Assembly (NCBI GenBank): GCA_030549175.1
Contig: JAUKUA010000006.1
Span: forward strand, 4,402,001 to 4,466,000
Source of the DNA: Lasiosphaeris hirsuta
Taxonomy: Eukaryota; Ascomycota; Sordariomycetes; Sordariales; Lasiosphaeriaceae
DNA length: 64,000 bases
Reading direction: 5' to 3'
Under the pieces are notes generated by a model. It saw nothing but the letters and a program-made list of their open reading frames with translations. It was not told the origin of the DNA and did no database searches. Position 1 is the stretch's first letter, and the number at the start of each line of letters is the position of its first letter. The position numbers were made by a program, and so were the translations under genes. Shown here in pieces: positions 12,231-23,233 of this stretch.

Positions 12231-13434
12231 GTCAGCCATCAATATTTAACGGGTTTCATGCTACAATGTACATAGCCACGATGTTGTTGACCGGGGGTGG
12301 TTTCATTTCTTATTTTGGGCAGTTGAAGTTGGGTTGAGGTTAATATTTGGGTTTCGCCATCGACAAGGAACGCGCTTGGCAAGAGTGCGCGATCGGAACC
12401 AGGATCGCAAGAGCCTTCTGATGCGACGTGCGGCCGCGGCCAGGGGCGCAACAGGAGCCGAACATGTGGTGAACCATGGGGAAACGACAGCCAGCCATAA
12501 GCACCTAAAAATTTAACTCGTTTGCCGACAGCCGCATTTGCACGCAGATCGTGGGGATATTCACTTCGTCTGGGACTCCTTAGCATGAGGAGTACGAGAG
12601 ATCGAGCCGAATAGCCAGAGACGATGCGACGCTGTGGCACTTGAGCTGTTTGTGTGGTGTTGGAGTTGATCTGTGGTTCTGGGCACGTTTTGTTTTGTGG
12701 CGTGGGGTTGTTGCTGTCTCCAAGATTGGACGAGACCAACAAAAAAGGGGGGAGATAAAAATATCAAAACTGGGCAATTGCATTGGGGCGCATCTATAAT
12801 GTAATCCGAAAAAATACTTAATAAATGCATTAATTTGCAGTCACCAGTTCCCAACTTTGTCTCGAGGTATATATGTATTACAATCGCTGCTGTCGCTCGT
12901 GGTGAGCTTGCGTTGTCAATTTCAAGGTACATCCCAACACGGTAACTAACACGGTGACTTGTCGTTTTACGCGACAGCTCAGTCTAACACAATGGGCATC
13001 ACCCAAAAACCTATTAGCGCCTGGCACTGATTTATCCAAAAACAGCCACAATGCACTCATTAAACACCGCCGTGGGTATTCACAAACTGGCAATAAAGCC
13101 CACCTCCACAAACGACCAACACCACCATCTTTCTGCTCCTAGATGTATGCAATCAGGCTGAGCCTAACCCAACAGTTTCCCGAAACATCAGAAACTTGAA
13201 CGCCTCCCAAAAACCCTCCCAGGCCTAGCCGGCCTGACCCAATTGATGCCCGGATATCTCAATGATACAAAAGAAACACGGCGCGAATGCCAATCCAAAG
13301 CCAAACACCACTTAATGGTTCCCAAACCCAGAGGCAATGACCAAAGCCAAAACGGCAATGCAAGCAAAGATATACAATCTCCACCCGTATCATACACACA
13401 AATAGTCAATCCTCACCCACTCATGTCACGCTCA
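12231..13434. other. Convergent intergenic region
   Basis: This lies between two genes that point at each other, so it probably holds two 3' UTRs. No coding potential is recognised. Confidence 0.55.
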
Positions 13435-16100
13435 TCAAGTCTCCTCGAGCACCTCACGCATCGCCTCCTGGATCTGCCCCAGATCGTCCACCGACACCTT
13501 ACTCGGGGGTCCCCGTCGCTGGTGCGCAGCAAAATACTCGTTAAACCCGGGTATCCCGCCCGGCTGGTTGATTCCCGGTGCGCGGAACGTGCCCGTTGAC
13601 GACAGGCTTCCCTGCGGCGACTTGCCCACCAGCGAGAGAGCCGGGCTCGAGAGGCTCGAAACCGCCGTGACGTGTATCTCGGTCGTCGCCGCCATGATTG
13701 GTGATGCTATTGGGCTCGACGTCGGCGACGGGTGGGCACTAGTACCACCTCCCCACCACGACGATACCAGTCTACTAAGCGTATCGACCGGCCGTCGCGA
13801 GACGCTGGGATTTCGACTTCGGTTCAAGGCGGGGCCCGAAACAACGCGTCCACCCTCGCGATTCCGCGTTTTGGGAACCGATAATCCTAACCCTACCATC
13901 GCCAGGTTATCTCGGAGCAAAACACTTCCCCGCTTCCCCTCCGTGTCACCCCGTGCAATCGTCGGCCGGGCGGTCACAGCGCTGAGGTTCGTCCCCGCGG
14001 CGGTTAACCCAAGCGGCCGCAGGGTCAGCTGACTCGGTCGAACCCCTAGAGTGTGTATGTCCATGCCGTTCGAACACGACATGATAGACTCGTGAGAGAC
14101 AACACGCCGTAACCGCGGAAGTTGCTCCACATGTGGATCAAACCGATCCATCTCATTGACACCGACATCGTCATCATTACTAACTGTGTCGACGGTCGTG
14201 TTTTCTAAAGGTGCTGCTGCCTTTGTCAGGTCGGGCACATCGTCGGTAGTGTAGGGTGCACTTGGCCCTTCGGATACAATGTCGCCCTCAAAAACGAAGT
14301 TGGTGGTGAGAGGGTGCGGCTGTGGGGGCGACATGTGGTTGGGGAACAAGGTTCCAGAAATACTTCTGGTCGAAACCTCGGACGCCCGCTTACGGTGCGA
14401 GGTCCTCCAAGCCGGCGACGTGGGATCGAGGCTCGTTGTTGGCGAGTCGGGAAAAGACATGTCCATGATGCCCCGGTCGAAAAGGGAGTTGCGGGGGTTG
14501 GACTGGGGAGAACTCGGCACTGACGATGGCGAAAAGTCGGAGGGATTATCCGACATCATGGACCAGCGGCCGTTGGAGGGCATCGAGATGGTCGAGGCCG
14601 AGTCCTTGTGTCCGTGAGAAAAGACGCCCCGCTGCTGCCATTGCTGCATGCCGTGAGGCATGGGCGACGTTGGCGCCGAGTACTGCGGCGGGGTGAAGGT
14701 GCCCGCCGTGAGCTCCCGCCTCCTCCTCTTGGGCTTTTTCGGCTCGGGCCGGTGCGTGACGTGGTAGTGATGATGAATGTGTAGTTCCTGCGACATCTGC
14801 GGCGGCGGGGGCTCTTTGTGCTCCAGCTCGGCTCGCAAGGTTGACGTGGAGCCGGATTCCCGGTTGACCATGGGTTGGTGGTACAGCAGCTGTTCCCTCA
14901 ACGTCTGGATCTCATCGTTGGAGTTGACTAGCATCTCGCGTAGCTCGGCCATGCCCAGCTGCAAGGTGGCGTTGTCCTGCAGTAGGTCACGCACAAAGTG
15001 GGACACGACATTCCCGCCTTTGCTGTCGGTCAGCGACCTTGCAGCGGCTGCACCCTTAAGCCGGCCGGCCGCTGTGTTGAGTTCCTTCTCCATGACCCGC
15101 TGCCTCTCCATGCGTCCAATGACCTCGACGTGTCGCTCTCGCTCTTCCCGGGCCTCCTTCTCCATGCGCTCGAGCTGGTCCTGTAGGTCGTTGAGTCCTC
15201 TCTCGGCCTGCCTCCACCGAAACATGGCGGTTCGGGCCTCTTCCTGCGTTTGAACGACTGTGTTTTGCAGCATCGCCTGCTCCTCCTCCAACATGGCGAT
15301 CTGGCGCTCGAGACTAGCGGCCCTTTCTGCGGCGCCCTCGAGCCTCCGCACCTCTTTCTGGGAGTCCCGGAGGGTCGCCTCGAGCAGGTCGATTTTGGTG
15401 TCGGCATCCTTGACAGTGTCGTTGAGCTGTTCCAGCTCGCCTCGTAGCGTCTTGTTTTCGTCCTCGGCCAATTGGTTTTTCGTTTCGTGCTCGCCGTTTT
15501 CATGCTCTAGCAGGTCGATGCGGGACGTGAGTTCGACACGGTCACGTTCTGCGGATGCCATGTAGGCTTCATGGCGGGCAAGGAGTGTCTGAAGTGCAAA
15601 GGTCAGCGAGGGGACGCACTCTTGTGGGTTTGGCTGGCGCGATCGCCAGACGTCTCGAATGGAGGCCATTGAAAATATTGTAGGATGCTGAGCAAGTAGC
15701 AATGTCGACAAGTCTAGAATAGACTCGAGAATATTGGTGATGGCATAGCATCCTCGCGGACAAAGGCAACAGAGAACACAAAGAAGGCATGCCAAAGCTC
15801 CAGACACCTAGGGGGGGGGGGCACACGGCAGGCACACAGCAGCATTCACAGGGAGTCGGAGGAAGGAAGGAAGGAATGCGGCAGACGTACCTGCCCCATC
15901 TTGGCCGCGGTGTGGACATCGCGCTCGACGCTCAAGAGAACTGAGCAGTTGTGTCTCAAAAAGACACACTCGTCCCTCCCGCAACAGCACTGGAGCTCTG
16001 CGGGTTGGGACAGCTGCGACAGCTGGGACCTGGCGCCGACGCCCTCCATGGCGTCTTGTGGCGGTTCGGCTTCGGGTCGGGCGCGGGGAGGGTTTGCCAT
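13435..16100 (-). CDS. Large coiled-coil protein with N-terminal Cys motif
   Basis: Two exons, 16100-15891 and 15588-13435, encode 787 residues. The intron is about 300 bp (GTACGT donor; CTGAC and CTTCAG at the acceptor) and joins in phase 0 to give HTAAKMGQ-TLLARHEAYMA. Residues 38-52 hold a compact motif, CCCGRDEC ... LRHNC. A long heptad coiled coil follows (roughly 75-320: RDRVELTSRIDLLEHENGEH onward), then a His-rich LHIHHHYHVTH segment, a basic KKPKRRRR stretch and a Ser/Pro-rich disordered tail. The layout resembles conserved fungal cytoskeleton or spindle-pole-type scaffolds, but I do not recognise a named orthologue. An alternative start at 15669 would put intronic sequence into the protein and is rejected. 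The intron contains a G11 run. Confidence 0.75.
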
Positions 16101-17464
16101 TCCCACTACTGTGGAAGGCGAGATAATTGTCGGTCGGATCGGAGTGTGGAGGCAGACAAGACCATAGTCGCGACTGGTGCTACGGAGACGGCGTTGTTAT
16201 TGCTTTGCAGTTGTTAACGGGGCCAGCGGGCGACTCGAGGCGATCGGCGGAGAGAACCTTATCATGGGAGACGGGAGCAAGAGTCGATTTCGCTTTTAGG
16301 TTCGCAGGTGCAGAGGGAGACGACACGGACCTTGGAGAGTCGCGACGGTGGGTGTAGCAGGAAGCAAGCTGGCAGCAGGCTGGCAGTATGCTGGTAATGG
16401 TGAGATGGGGGAGGTAAATGGAAGGTGGGAGGTCGGAAAGGCAAAAGGCGCAAAGACTCAAAGCGCTGGCGCGACTCGAGATTTGGCGGAGTGGATTGCA
16501 GGGTGGGACCTGGGCGTGTGACGTGGGGCTCTCTCGTTGAATCGCCTTGGTCGCGCCCGGTTCACCGCTGCCTTGTTTCCCCTGTTTCCCCCGTTTTTGG
16601 CGATAACGCTAGCTCTGGTTTTGCTCAGAGCCGCCGTGCCACCAAACCACCTCGAGCTCAATTCTGAGGATGTGAGACGAATCGGCCATGTGGCTGGGGA
16701 GCCGGCTGGGAGCCACTGGGAGCCACCGAAGCCGCCGGTACGCTGCCAGGGCCTCAGGGCACTCGACGCGGTGCAGGCATTTCCTAGCCAAAGACGAGCA
16801 AGACGATCTCTCCCCGCGCGTCAAGCCAAGACTTTGCCAGACTCTGACGGCGGCCCCCAAGTCCAATGACGAAGACGCATGCAAAAAAAAAAAAAAACCC
16901 CCCCGCATTCCTTACCCTGCTGCTACCCTTGCCCCTCTCCATCACCTGCCATTCACCAGCCCCCCACCATCCCGCCGCGCGTTTCAACCGCGTCCGCCCG
17001 CGTCTGTCATTTTGGTGTGACCAAGGCCTTTGTCAAGAGGTGGTGCAACAAAAAGGACAAAGCGGTGCAACACACACACACACACACACACACACACCCA
17101 ACAAAATCCCAAAATTGTCAAGACGTAGGTCAAGCGCATTCCAACAAAATTAGCAGGCGACAGTGGCATTTCAACATTTTATGCAATCTAATCCCCCTCG
17201 CACCATGATCCCCGTCAGCAATGCAACCGTCGAGGGTGCCCTGGCGCGCCGGATTCGCTGCCTATAAGTCAACAAAGTTGACATGAGCTGCCACACCTCA
17301 CCCGCAATCTCAACCTAACTTGTCAGGCCACGCGCCGTTGCAAACCAGTCGACAGAGTAACTCTCTAGCACATTTTACGCCAGTCATCGACTATGGTCCA
17401 GCCAAGGCCAAGGCCAAAGCCAACAAGACGAAGCAAGACGCCTAACTAAGGTACCTCATTTACA
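16101..17464. other. Intergenic region with CA repeat
   Basis: It contains the upstream region of the coiled-coil gene and the 3' flank of the HET gene. Landmarks are an A13 run at about 16886, a (CA)n run at 17069-17097, and CT-rich DNA. No gene is seen. Confidence 0.5.
17069..17097. repeat. (CA)14 microsatellite
   Basis: An uninterrupted CA dinucleotide run of about 28 bp, about 370 bp beyond the stop codon of the HET-domain gene. Confidence 0.95.
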
Positions 17465-20400
17465 CTAGTCCAAAATCAAAACCGTCTGAGAAGGGTTTGC
17501 CTGCCACCATGCAGCCTTTTGAAGTTTTCCAACCGCCAAGCGAGACGCAAACTCGCCGCGCACATCCCACTCCACCACCATCACATTGTAAAGCGGCAGT
17601 CCTGGCACATCCACCCTTTCCTCGTCGCCCCAATACTGTGATTCCGAGAGCAGCACCAAGTGGTACGGCTCCGAAGACAGGGCCTGCCTCGCATCCGTTG
17701 GCACGACCTTGCCCACGACCTCGCCCGCGTCGTTCAGCACCTCTGCTTCGGCAACGACCAGCTCCTGGTCGACGACAAGACCGCCGTCTGTCTGCTTCCA
17801 GAGCTTTTCAGTCCGCGGCGTAGCCCGTCGCAAACGGAACTTGGCCACCTGGGTCTCGCAGACGAGATGCCGGTCGTCGAGTGGCACATCAGGGGCGATG
17901 ATGGGTGGCCCGTGACGGCCACGGAATCGAGCCATGTCTTGTCTGAATATGCCAAGCACATCTGTGCTGGCCGAGTCCAGCGTCAAGCCGAGACCGTTTC
18001 CGTTTATTGGCGCCAGAACATCTTGAGTCGTGTAAGCCGTGGGCGATGTGCTAACAGCAGTCCCTCCAACCCGTAGATCATACGAGTGTGCCGGCCTAAC
18101 ACCCTTATACCACGTTACCAGGGGCCGATACCGCTCCTCCACAGGTCGGGCACTCTCCTGGCGGGCCCGGCCTCTAACTGTTTGACCGTTCGTTCCAGTT
18201 ACTCCTGTGCCAGCGATTCGCTCGAGCACTTTGCCAGCTATACGCAAGCCGCCAGCAGCTCTTGCGATAGCGCCAATCGTACCGCCGCCCCCTTCCACCG
18301 TGTTTTCGCGTCCAGTGACCTTACGGAGCGAAAGATCATCGTTTGCAGCCACCCAAAACGGCTGCTCAAATCTGACGCCAGGCTTGACAATGGGCTCGGC
18401 GCCCGCGCCCGAGCAGAACTCGTCGTTGGCGCCGACTTCCCAGCCGGCCCACGACCAGCTGGGGAGGTGGTTTTGGGACTTTCTCGTAAGATACACCCCC
18501 TTGGTAGCAGGAGGCTGCCACAGCAAAGCCAGGTCGAGAAAGCGCTCGGGTAGTCCGTAGAGCGTATGGCCGAGCTGAGCGGCGCCCTCCCGCAGTCCAT
18601 TCGACGCCATGCGGTCGAGAACCCGGAGCAGTCCCGATGCCGCGTTCAACGCGTCTCGCGAGTCCGACATCTCGCGCCCTGAGTACTGCCCAACGAGGGC
18701 GGCGTATTCGGCAAAAGAAGCGGCGCGCAGTATGGCGGGCGTCCCGTCCCACTGGCGCTGGATGCCAAAGGTGGAAGCGGCAGCACCCGATCCCGGCAGC
18801 GAAAGCCAAGAGATCTGGGGAGGCCCGTTGCCGGCGTGGGAGGCCGGCATGTCCTCGCGCAAGACGCCGCCGCGGCAGTGGAAGCTCACGCGACCCCCGT
18901 TGAAAATCAGCAATCTCTTGGAGAGGAGCTTCTCCTGCAGTGTCCACGCCCGCGTGTCCCACTTGCTGTATGTGCTGGGGTATTTGGCGGCCAGGAGGAC
19001 GTTGACGCTCGGCGTGATCTGGGCAGCGATCTGTGCTGCAGAGACCGAGTCTCTCGCGGCCCCGACGCCCAGCAGCCCTGCCTCGGCGTCCGGCCCGTCA
19101 GCGGCGACAAGCGTCACTTGGGCGTAGCCGTAGATGCTATCCATCTGCGAGATCTGCGATGCGCGCGCCGCGGCATCGTCGGCCCCTCCTTGGGCGTCTT
19201 TCTGGATGACGCACAGGCTGTCCACCCACAGATACTGCAGTCCCAACCGCCTCGTCACGTCGATGGCATCCCGGATCGTCCCTGCGATGCGCCGGTCACG
19301 GCCGTAGAGACTCGTTGCCAGATGATGCATGTTTCGCACGTGAAGGTTCAACGCCAAGGCGCCAGTGACTCCCCAGACGTAGGAGAGAGCCGCATACTGA
19401 GGCCTGACTCCGCGCGCCAGCACCGCCGGGTCGAACTGCGCCACCCGCATGGCGTTGACATCGATCAGGCGGAAGTGCGGCCCCGAGGGAAATGGCAAGT
19501 TCCCTCCCCAGCCCGGGTCGTCGCATCGGGCGCCGTGGCACCCCAGACAAGTGTCCAGCCACAGCTTGCAGCCGCCCTCGACATCGATCCTGGGCCCGAG
19601 GATGTTCCCGTAGCGAAGCTCGTCGCCGATCCTCTCATAGCCGGACGCGACGCGGAGATTGAAGGTGCTGATGCGCGCGAGGGGGGCGCGGTGGCCGTTC
19701 CCGTACCCCCAGACGTCCACGTTCAGCAGGCCCGTGTCGGCACCGCCGCCGCCGTGGATTATGATGGACACGGCCACGGGCAGCTTGGAGTTGAGGCTCG
19801 CCACCAGCGAGGTGATGGTCGGGATGACGGTGCCCACCGTCGCCATGATCTGCATCCGCTGCGTGTCCGTCTCGGTGAGTATGCCGACGCCGATGCCCGT
19901 GGTGGCCCCGATCCCGATGATGCCGGCCACGTCGCCCGCCGTGGTGTCGTCCTCGCAGGTGGCGCCCTCCACCTTGACTGCGCCGTGGCTGTCGACCGTC
20001 TGCTTCATGCTGTGCCTGTCGCGGCTGCGGCCGAACGGGTACGCCGACTCGTACAGCGGAATGTGCTGCGTGAAGTCGAGGCCCTCCGCCCACTTCCGGA
20101 ACGTCAGGCCCGCCAGCCGCGCGTCCAGGTGGTTCTTGACCGCCGGGTGCTCGAGCGGGTCGTTCTCGGCGATGGCGTCGAAGAGCAGGCTGCAGAACTT
20201 GCAGGTCCCGCGCTTCTTCTTCTTGATGATGCGGTCGAGGAAGATGAGCTTGGTCGTGACGCTGCGCGGTCCGTCCCAGCCCGCAGCGCGATCCTGCAAA
20301 GACAAAGTCTCAAAGTTGATCTTGGAGCAGACCGAGCACAAGCCATCCTTCTTTTCCTCCTTTTGGGAATCCGAGATGCGGAGATCGCCACCCGAGATGC

Positions 20401-21043
20401 TGCCTTCAATCTCGAGGTTGCTGAGGTTGGTCACCTTGCGCAGCGAGCTCGGCAGTCTCAGCTTGTTGGACGGGGACTCGGCCTCTTCACCGTGCGTCGA
20501 GGTGCCGCGAGAGCCAGAACCTTGAGGCTCTGCGCCGGACCGCGTCGGCTGCTCTGGCTTTTGGCCGGGTATCCACGACATGGTGGGCTTCAGCCTGTCG
20601 CCCAGCTTCTGGCGCGCAGGCTCCCGAGGCTCGAGGTCCTGGGGGGGCGTGGGGAGAGTGTCTGCTAGGCCGTGCTGTGCCGGACTGGCTGGCTTCCGAG
20701 AGAAGTAGCCAGCGGGGGCCGCCTGCGTGTTGTTGGCTAGGCCCGGCCGATGCCAGCTGCGAGGGCTGTTGTCTGACGCACTGGGGGGAGTAGGTAAGTC
20801 TCCTGCGGCCGGCGGAGCGGCAGCGCCGTCGCTGGCGACAGGGGGTTGTCGTGCCTGGTTTGGCGCATGTGTGGCCACACCATCTGATGATAAGGCACTG
20901 CTGCCATGCTGCCTGGCTGGACGGGTGAGGTTGGATAAGAAGCCAGCCGGAGCCTCGCGGCTGCGGTCATCATCGTGTCCGGTCTTGGAGAACAGCGAGG
21001 CCTTGGCGCCGCTCCTCGTGAAGCTATTGAACTTGGAGTTCAT
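17465..21043 (-). CDS. HET-domain protein (heterokaryon incompatibility type)
   Basis: A single uninterrupted frame of 1,192 residues from ATG 21043 (MNSKFNSFTRSG). The frame is open further upstream, but only to a TTG. The first 220 residues are Ser/Pro/Ala-rich and disordered. A likely metal-binding segment follows (about 236-287: LCSVCSKINF ... KRGTCKFCSLLFDAI). A Gly-rich hydrophobic insert is at about 370-420 (GDVAGIIGIGATTGIGVGI). The HET domain spans about 549-700, with PQYAALSYVWG, YLWVDSLCVIQKD and MDSIYGYAQVTLVAA. The C-terminal part has WTLQEKLLSKRLLIF and GLPERFLDLALLWQPP. HET domains drive allorecognition or NLR-triggered cell death in filamentous ascomycetes; the partner of this one is unknown. 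No NLR gene is adjacent. Long ORFs on the opposite strand are a GC-composition shadow. Confidence 0.9.
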   Translation of the reverse strand: MNSKFNSFTRSGAKASLFSKTGHDDDRSREAPAGFLSNLTRPARQHGSSALSSDGVATHAPNQARQPPVASDGAAAPPAAGDLPTPPSASDNSPRSWHRPGLANNTQAAPAGYFSRKPASPAQHGLADTLPTPPQDLEPREPARQKLGDRLKPTMSWIPGQKPEQPTRSGAEPQGSGSRGTSTHGEEAESPSNKLRLPSSLRKVTNLSNLEIEGSISGGDLRISDSQKEEKKDGLCSVCSKINFETLSLQDRAAGWDGPRSVTTKLIFLDRIIKKKKRGTCKFCSLLFDAIAENDPLEHPAVKNHLDARLAGLTFRKWAEGLDFTQHIPLYESAYPFGRSRDRHSMKQTVDSHGAVKVEGATCEDDTTAGDVAGIIGIGATTGIGVGILTETDTQRMQIMATVGTVIPTITSLVASLNSKLPVAVSIIIHGGGGADTGLLNVDVWGYGNGHRAPLARISTFNLRVASGYERIGDELRYGNILGPRIDVEGGCKLWLDTCLGCHGARCDDPGWGGNLPFPSGPHFRLIDVNAMRVAQFDPAVLARGVRPQYAALSYVWGVTGALALNLHVRNMHHLATSLYGRDRRIAGTIRDAIDVTRRLGLQYLWVDSLCVIQKDAQGGADDAAARASQISQMDSIYGYAQVTLVAADGPDAEAGLLGVGAARDSVSAAQIAAQITPSVNVLLAAKYPSTYSKWDTRAWTLQEKLLSKRLLIFNGGRVSFHCRGGVLREDMPASHAGNGPPQISWLSLPGSGAAASTFGIQRQWDGTPAILRAASFAEYAALVGQYSGREMSDSRDALNAASGLLRVLDRMASNGLREGAAQLGHTLYGLPERFLDLALLWQPPATKGVYLTRKSQNHLPSWSWAGWEVGANDEFCSGAGAEPIVKPGVRFEQPFWVAANDDLSLRKVTGRENTVEGGGGTIGAIARAAGGLRIAGKVLERIAGTGVTGTNGQTVRGRARQESARPVEERYRPLVTWYKGVRPAHSYDLRVGGTAVSTSPTAYTTQDVLAPINGNGLGLTLDSASTDVLGIFRQDMARFRGRHGPPIIAPDVPLDDRHLVCETQVAKFRLRRATPRTEKLWKQTDGGLVVDQELVVAEAEVLNDAGEVVGKVVPTDARQALSSEPYHLVLLSESQYWGDEERVDVPGLPLYNVMVVEWDVRGEFASRLAVGKLQKAAWWQANPSQTVLILD

Positions 21044-21084
21044 GGTGGCTAGTGTCACGGGATTGGGAGCGGTTTCGAATTGTG

Positions 21085-21275
21085 AGTTCAACCAATCCCT
21101 TGTATGTTTGTTAGCATACTAGCACTTCAAAGCTGTAATTATGAGAGGGTGCCTGATGTGGATACGGGAAAGACGTTTGGAAAATACCAAGACATATATA
21201 TACCTTTTCAAATATCAGAATGGCCCTTTGATGCTAGAGATGCCCTGTTTGGATGCTGGAAAGCCTTTTCGACCG
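21085..21275 (+). repeat. Dispersed repeat, copy A
   Basis: Member of a four-copy family. It shares an ordered series of blocks with the copy at 41870: a TTGTnTGTTTGTTAG-like block, GAGAGGGTGC, GTGGATACGGGAAAG, AAAATACCAAG, ACCTTTTCAAATA and GGAAAG. It sits directly upstream of the HET gene start, so it may form part of that promoter. Confidence 0.7.
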
Positions 21276-21977
21276 TGTCAAGGCGTGCTGGCTATGGAAA
21301 AGATCCATCGAACCAGACGTGACTCTGGGCCATCGAGGCAGCATCAGTCCCTTATGTACTTCCCCTGAGCCGAAGCAAATAAAATCGGTGAAGAATCATC
21401 TCAGCTCCGAGACTTAAGCGGCTGTATTGGGATGGTAGCACGGAACCGTCTGTGAGTTCGGAATTGCCCTCTACGAGGAAGGAAGGCTTGCGGCTGACGC
21501 CGAGGTCGGTTTGAGGGGAGCTTATTGGAGAGACTGGCGCTGCCGGCTCCAATCAGGGAAGTAGGATGCGTCACAGTTTCCGAAACCCTCATGCTCAAAG
21601 GGGGTGGCGTACTTGCCGCCGCTTGCCATTGGAAGAAGCTACTCCCTCCAGGAGGCGGTGCTGTACCTACCCCTCGGCCGCAGCCTTGAGCGCTGTCGAC
21701 ACTGACATATGCGGCCGGAGAAAGCCGTTCTTGTTGAAGGTACGAGTCCCTCCCTTCTCGCCTTCTCCCGCGTCCTGGCTGCGCACTCGAACTAAAGTGT
21801 GCACAAAGCACAAAGAGAAAACATCATTGATGAGTCGCTTCTCAATACAGCATTCGCTAATATATAGAATGGTAGACGAGCAGTGGACCTAATCTCGCAA
21901 CCCAAGCGTTTTCCTCGCAACAGAGGCACCACTTGCAGGGCATGAAATCATGCGTTTCCCTCCCCCCCAAGCAACGG
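21276..21977. other. Intergenic, no gene seen
   Basis: 700 bp between repeat copy A and the YukJ-like gene. It may include the terminal exon of that gene, whose C-terminus is unclear. No other feature is recognised. Confidence 0.45.
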
Positions 21978-23093
21978 CTAACTAAACGAGAGAACCGAGC
22001 TAAAAGGTACCTTGGCGGCTCCCGAGTCGTAATCTTCATTGTAATAGGCAACACCATGGACCTTGCGTTCCCAGTTGTTAAAAAGCGTGATGGTTCCACC
22101 CTCCTTGGAGAGATAAACACCTGGGACGCTGATCATCCTCGCTTTGCCGACAGGAATACGCAAGCCAGGCTTCAGCTCAAAGACATGGCCCGTCCTGCTG
22201 CGAATGCTCCACCCCGTCAAGTCAACCTCGGCGGTTGTGCGATTCAGCAGCTTGACCTCGGCGGCCAGGGGTGCGGGTCCACCTCCCCACGGGGTGGATT
22301 GGCCTACGGAGTGAATGACAGCGACGCGGATAACCACAGAGGTGTCGGCGAGATCGATTTCGGCTTGCGCCTCCTTGTCGCCCTCGGGCAGGAGGAAGTC
22401 GGCCCACGTCCTGTAGTTGTCTCTTGGCCTGGGGTGGCCGGCATGGGCGGGCCTGTCATCGGTGTGGATAGCCTGCGAGGCGAAGGCGATGAAGATGGCG
22501 GCCCAGTAGCCGTCGAACTGGATGAGGATGCCTCCATCCTGGTAGACGCCGTCGTCCTCAGCAAAGCGCGTCGGATTTCCTTGGTTCTGGTGGATGTTAT
22601 GGATGCCCTTGCCACCCTTGCCGTCGTCAAAGTGGGAGCCGTAGATGTAGACAGTGGCCTGGGTGGCAATAGCTTCGTCGAGGAGGGGCTTCAGCGCGTC
22701 CAGAATGTCGTTATTGGCACGGGGAACGTCGTGGGGAAGAATGCGGCCTTGGGAGCGTTGGAAGAGATTGTCACGGATGAAGTCAAGTGCGAGACCACCC
22801 CGGGATCGCTGCTCGGCGGTGCCGGCGAGAGGATGGAAGCCATTCTTGAGTGAGGCAAGCCCCCGGACGATGGGGTGGCGGAATTTGTCGCAGCCCTGAG
22901 GCAAGATCCAGGCGGCGAGGCGCGACCCTTGGCGGTCACCCGATTTGATGTTGACGGCAGCACGGCCCTCGCCTCCCTCGCCGTCGGCAAAGAAGAGCGA
23001 GAGATGGGGGGAGATACTACGGTCGTCTTGGTTGGTCTCGAATGTGTAGCGAACAGGCAGCGCCTTCCAGACGCCGTAGTCTTTGACGGGCAT
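21978..23093 (-). CDS. YukJ/DUF2278 protein with lamin-tail-like end
   Basis: ATG 23093 starts MPVKDYGVWKALPVRYTFE, the typical opening of DUF2278 (YukJ) proteins. Conserved segments are DRSISPHLSLFF, GLALDFIRDNLF, VYIYGSHFDDGKG-GIHNIHQNQGN and DGVYQDGGILIQF. Residues from about 285 form a lamin-tail-like beta domain (VKLLNRTTAEVDLTGWSI ... GGTITLFNN). The function of the family is unknown in bacteria and fungi. The open frame gives 371 residues, but the last dozen (after NEDYDSGAAK) do not look like the usual family end, and a GT lies exactly there. A short terminal exon further downstream is possible; I could not resolve it. Confidence 0.8.
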   Translation of the reverse strand: MPVKDYGVWKALPVRYTFETNQDDRSISPHLSLFFADGEGGEGRAAVNIKSGDRQGSRLAAWILPQGCDKFRHPIVRGLASLKNGFHPLAGTAEQRSRGGLALDFIRDNLFQRSQGRILPHDVPRANNDILDALKPLLDEAIATQATVYIYGSHFDDGKGGKGIHNIHQNQGNPTRFAEDDGVYQDGGILIQFDGYWAAIFIAFASQAIHTDDRPAHAGHPRPRDNYRTWADFLLPEGDKEAQAEIDLADTSVVIRVAVIHSVGQSTPWGGGPAPLAAEVKLLNRTTAEVDLTGWSIRSRTGHVFELKPGLRIPVGKARMISVPGVYLSKEGGTITLFNNWERKVHGVAYYNEDYDSGAAKVPFSSVLSFS

Positions 23094-23118
23094 GGTGACG
23101 GTCGTTCGATGGCCGGCC

Positions 23119-23233
23119 TGATGATTCGATGGTGATGATTCGATGGTGATGATTCGATGGCGATGATTCGATGGCGATGATTCGATAGTTGATAATTCGA
23201 TGGCCGAGGATCCAATGGTCGAGGATCCAATGG
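23119..23233. repeat. 14-15 bp minisatellite in leader of the YukJ gene
   Basis: Five 14-bp units of TGATGATTCGATGG (the last one degenerate), then one 15-bp variant, then two 15-bp units of the type (C/T)CGAGGATCCAATGG. The array begins 26 bp upstream of the start codon, so it is probably transcribed. Unit length rules out a conserved reading frame. Confidence 0.9.

Noticed and set aside
15589..15807. Alternative N-terminus of the coiled-coil protein (ATG 15669)
   Set aside because: The sequence lies in an intron with good splice sites. The upstream exon joins in frame with a Cys motif and a continuous helix.
18836..20668. 610-codon plus-strand ORF opposite the HET gene
   Set aside because: It mirrors GC-rich minus-strand codons, has no domain, and the minus-strand HET protein is unmistakable.
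21044..21091. Upstream extension of the HET protein
   Set aside because: The frame opens with TTG rather than ATG and enters the dispersed repeat; ATG 21043 is the first proper start.
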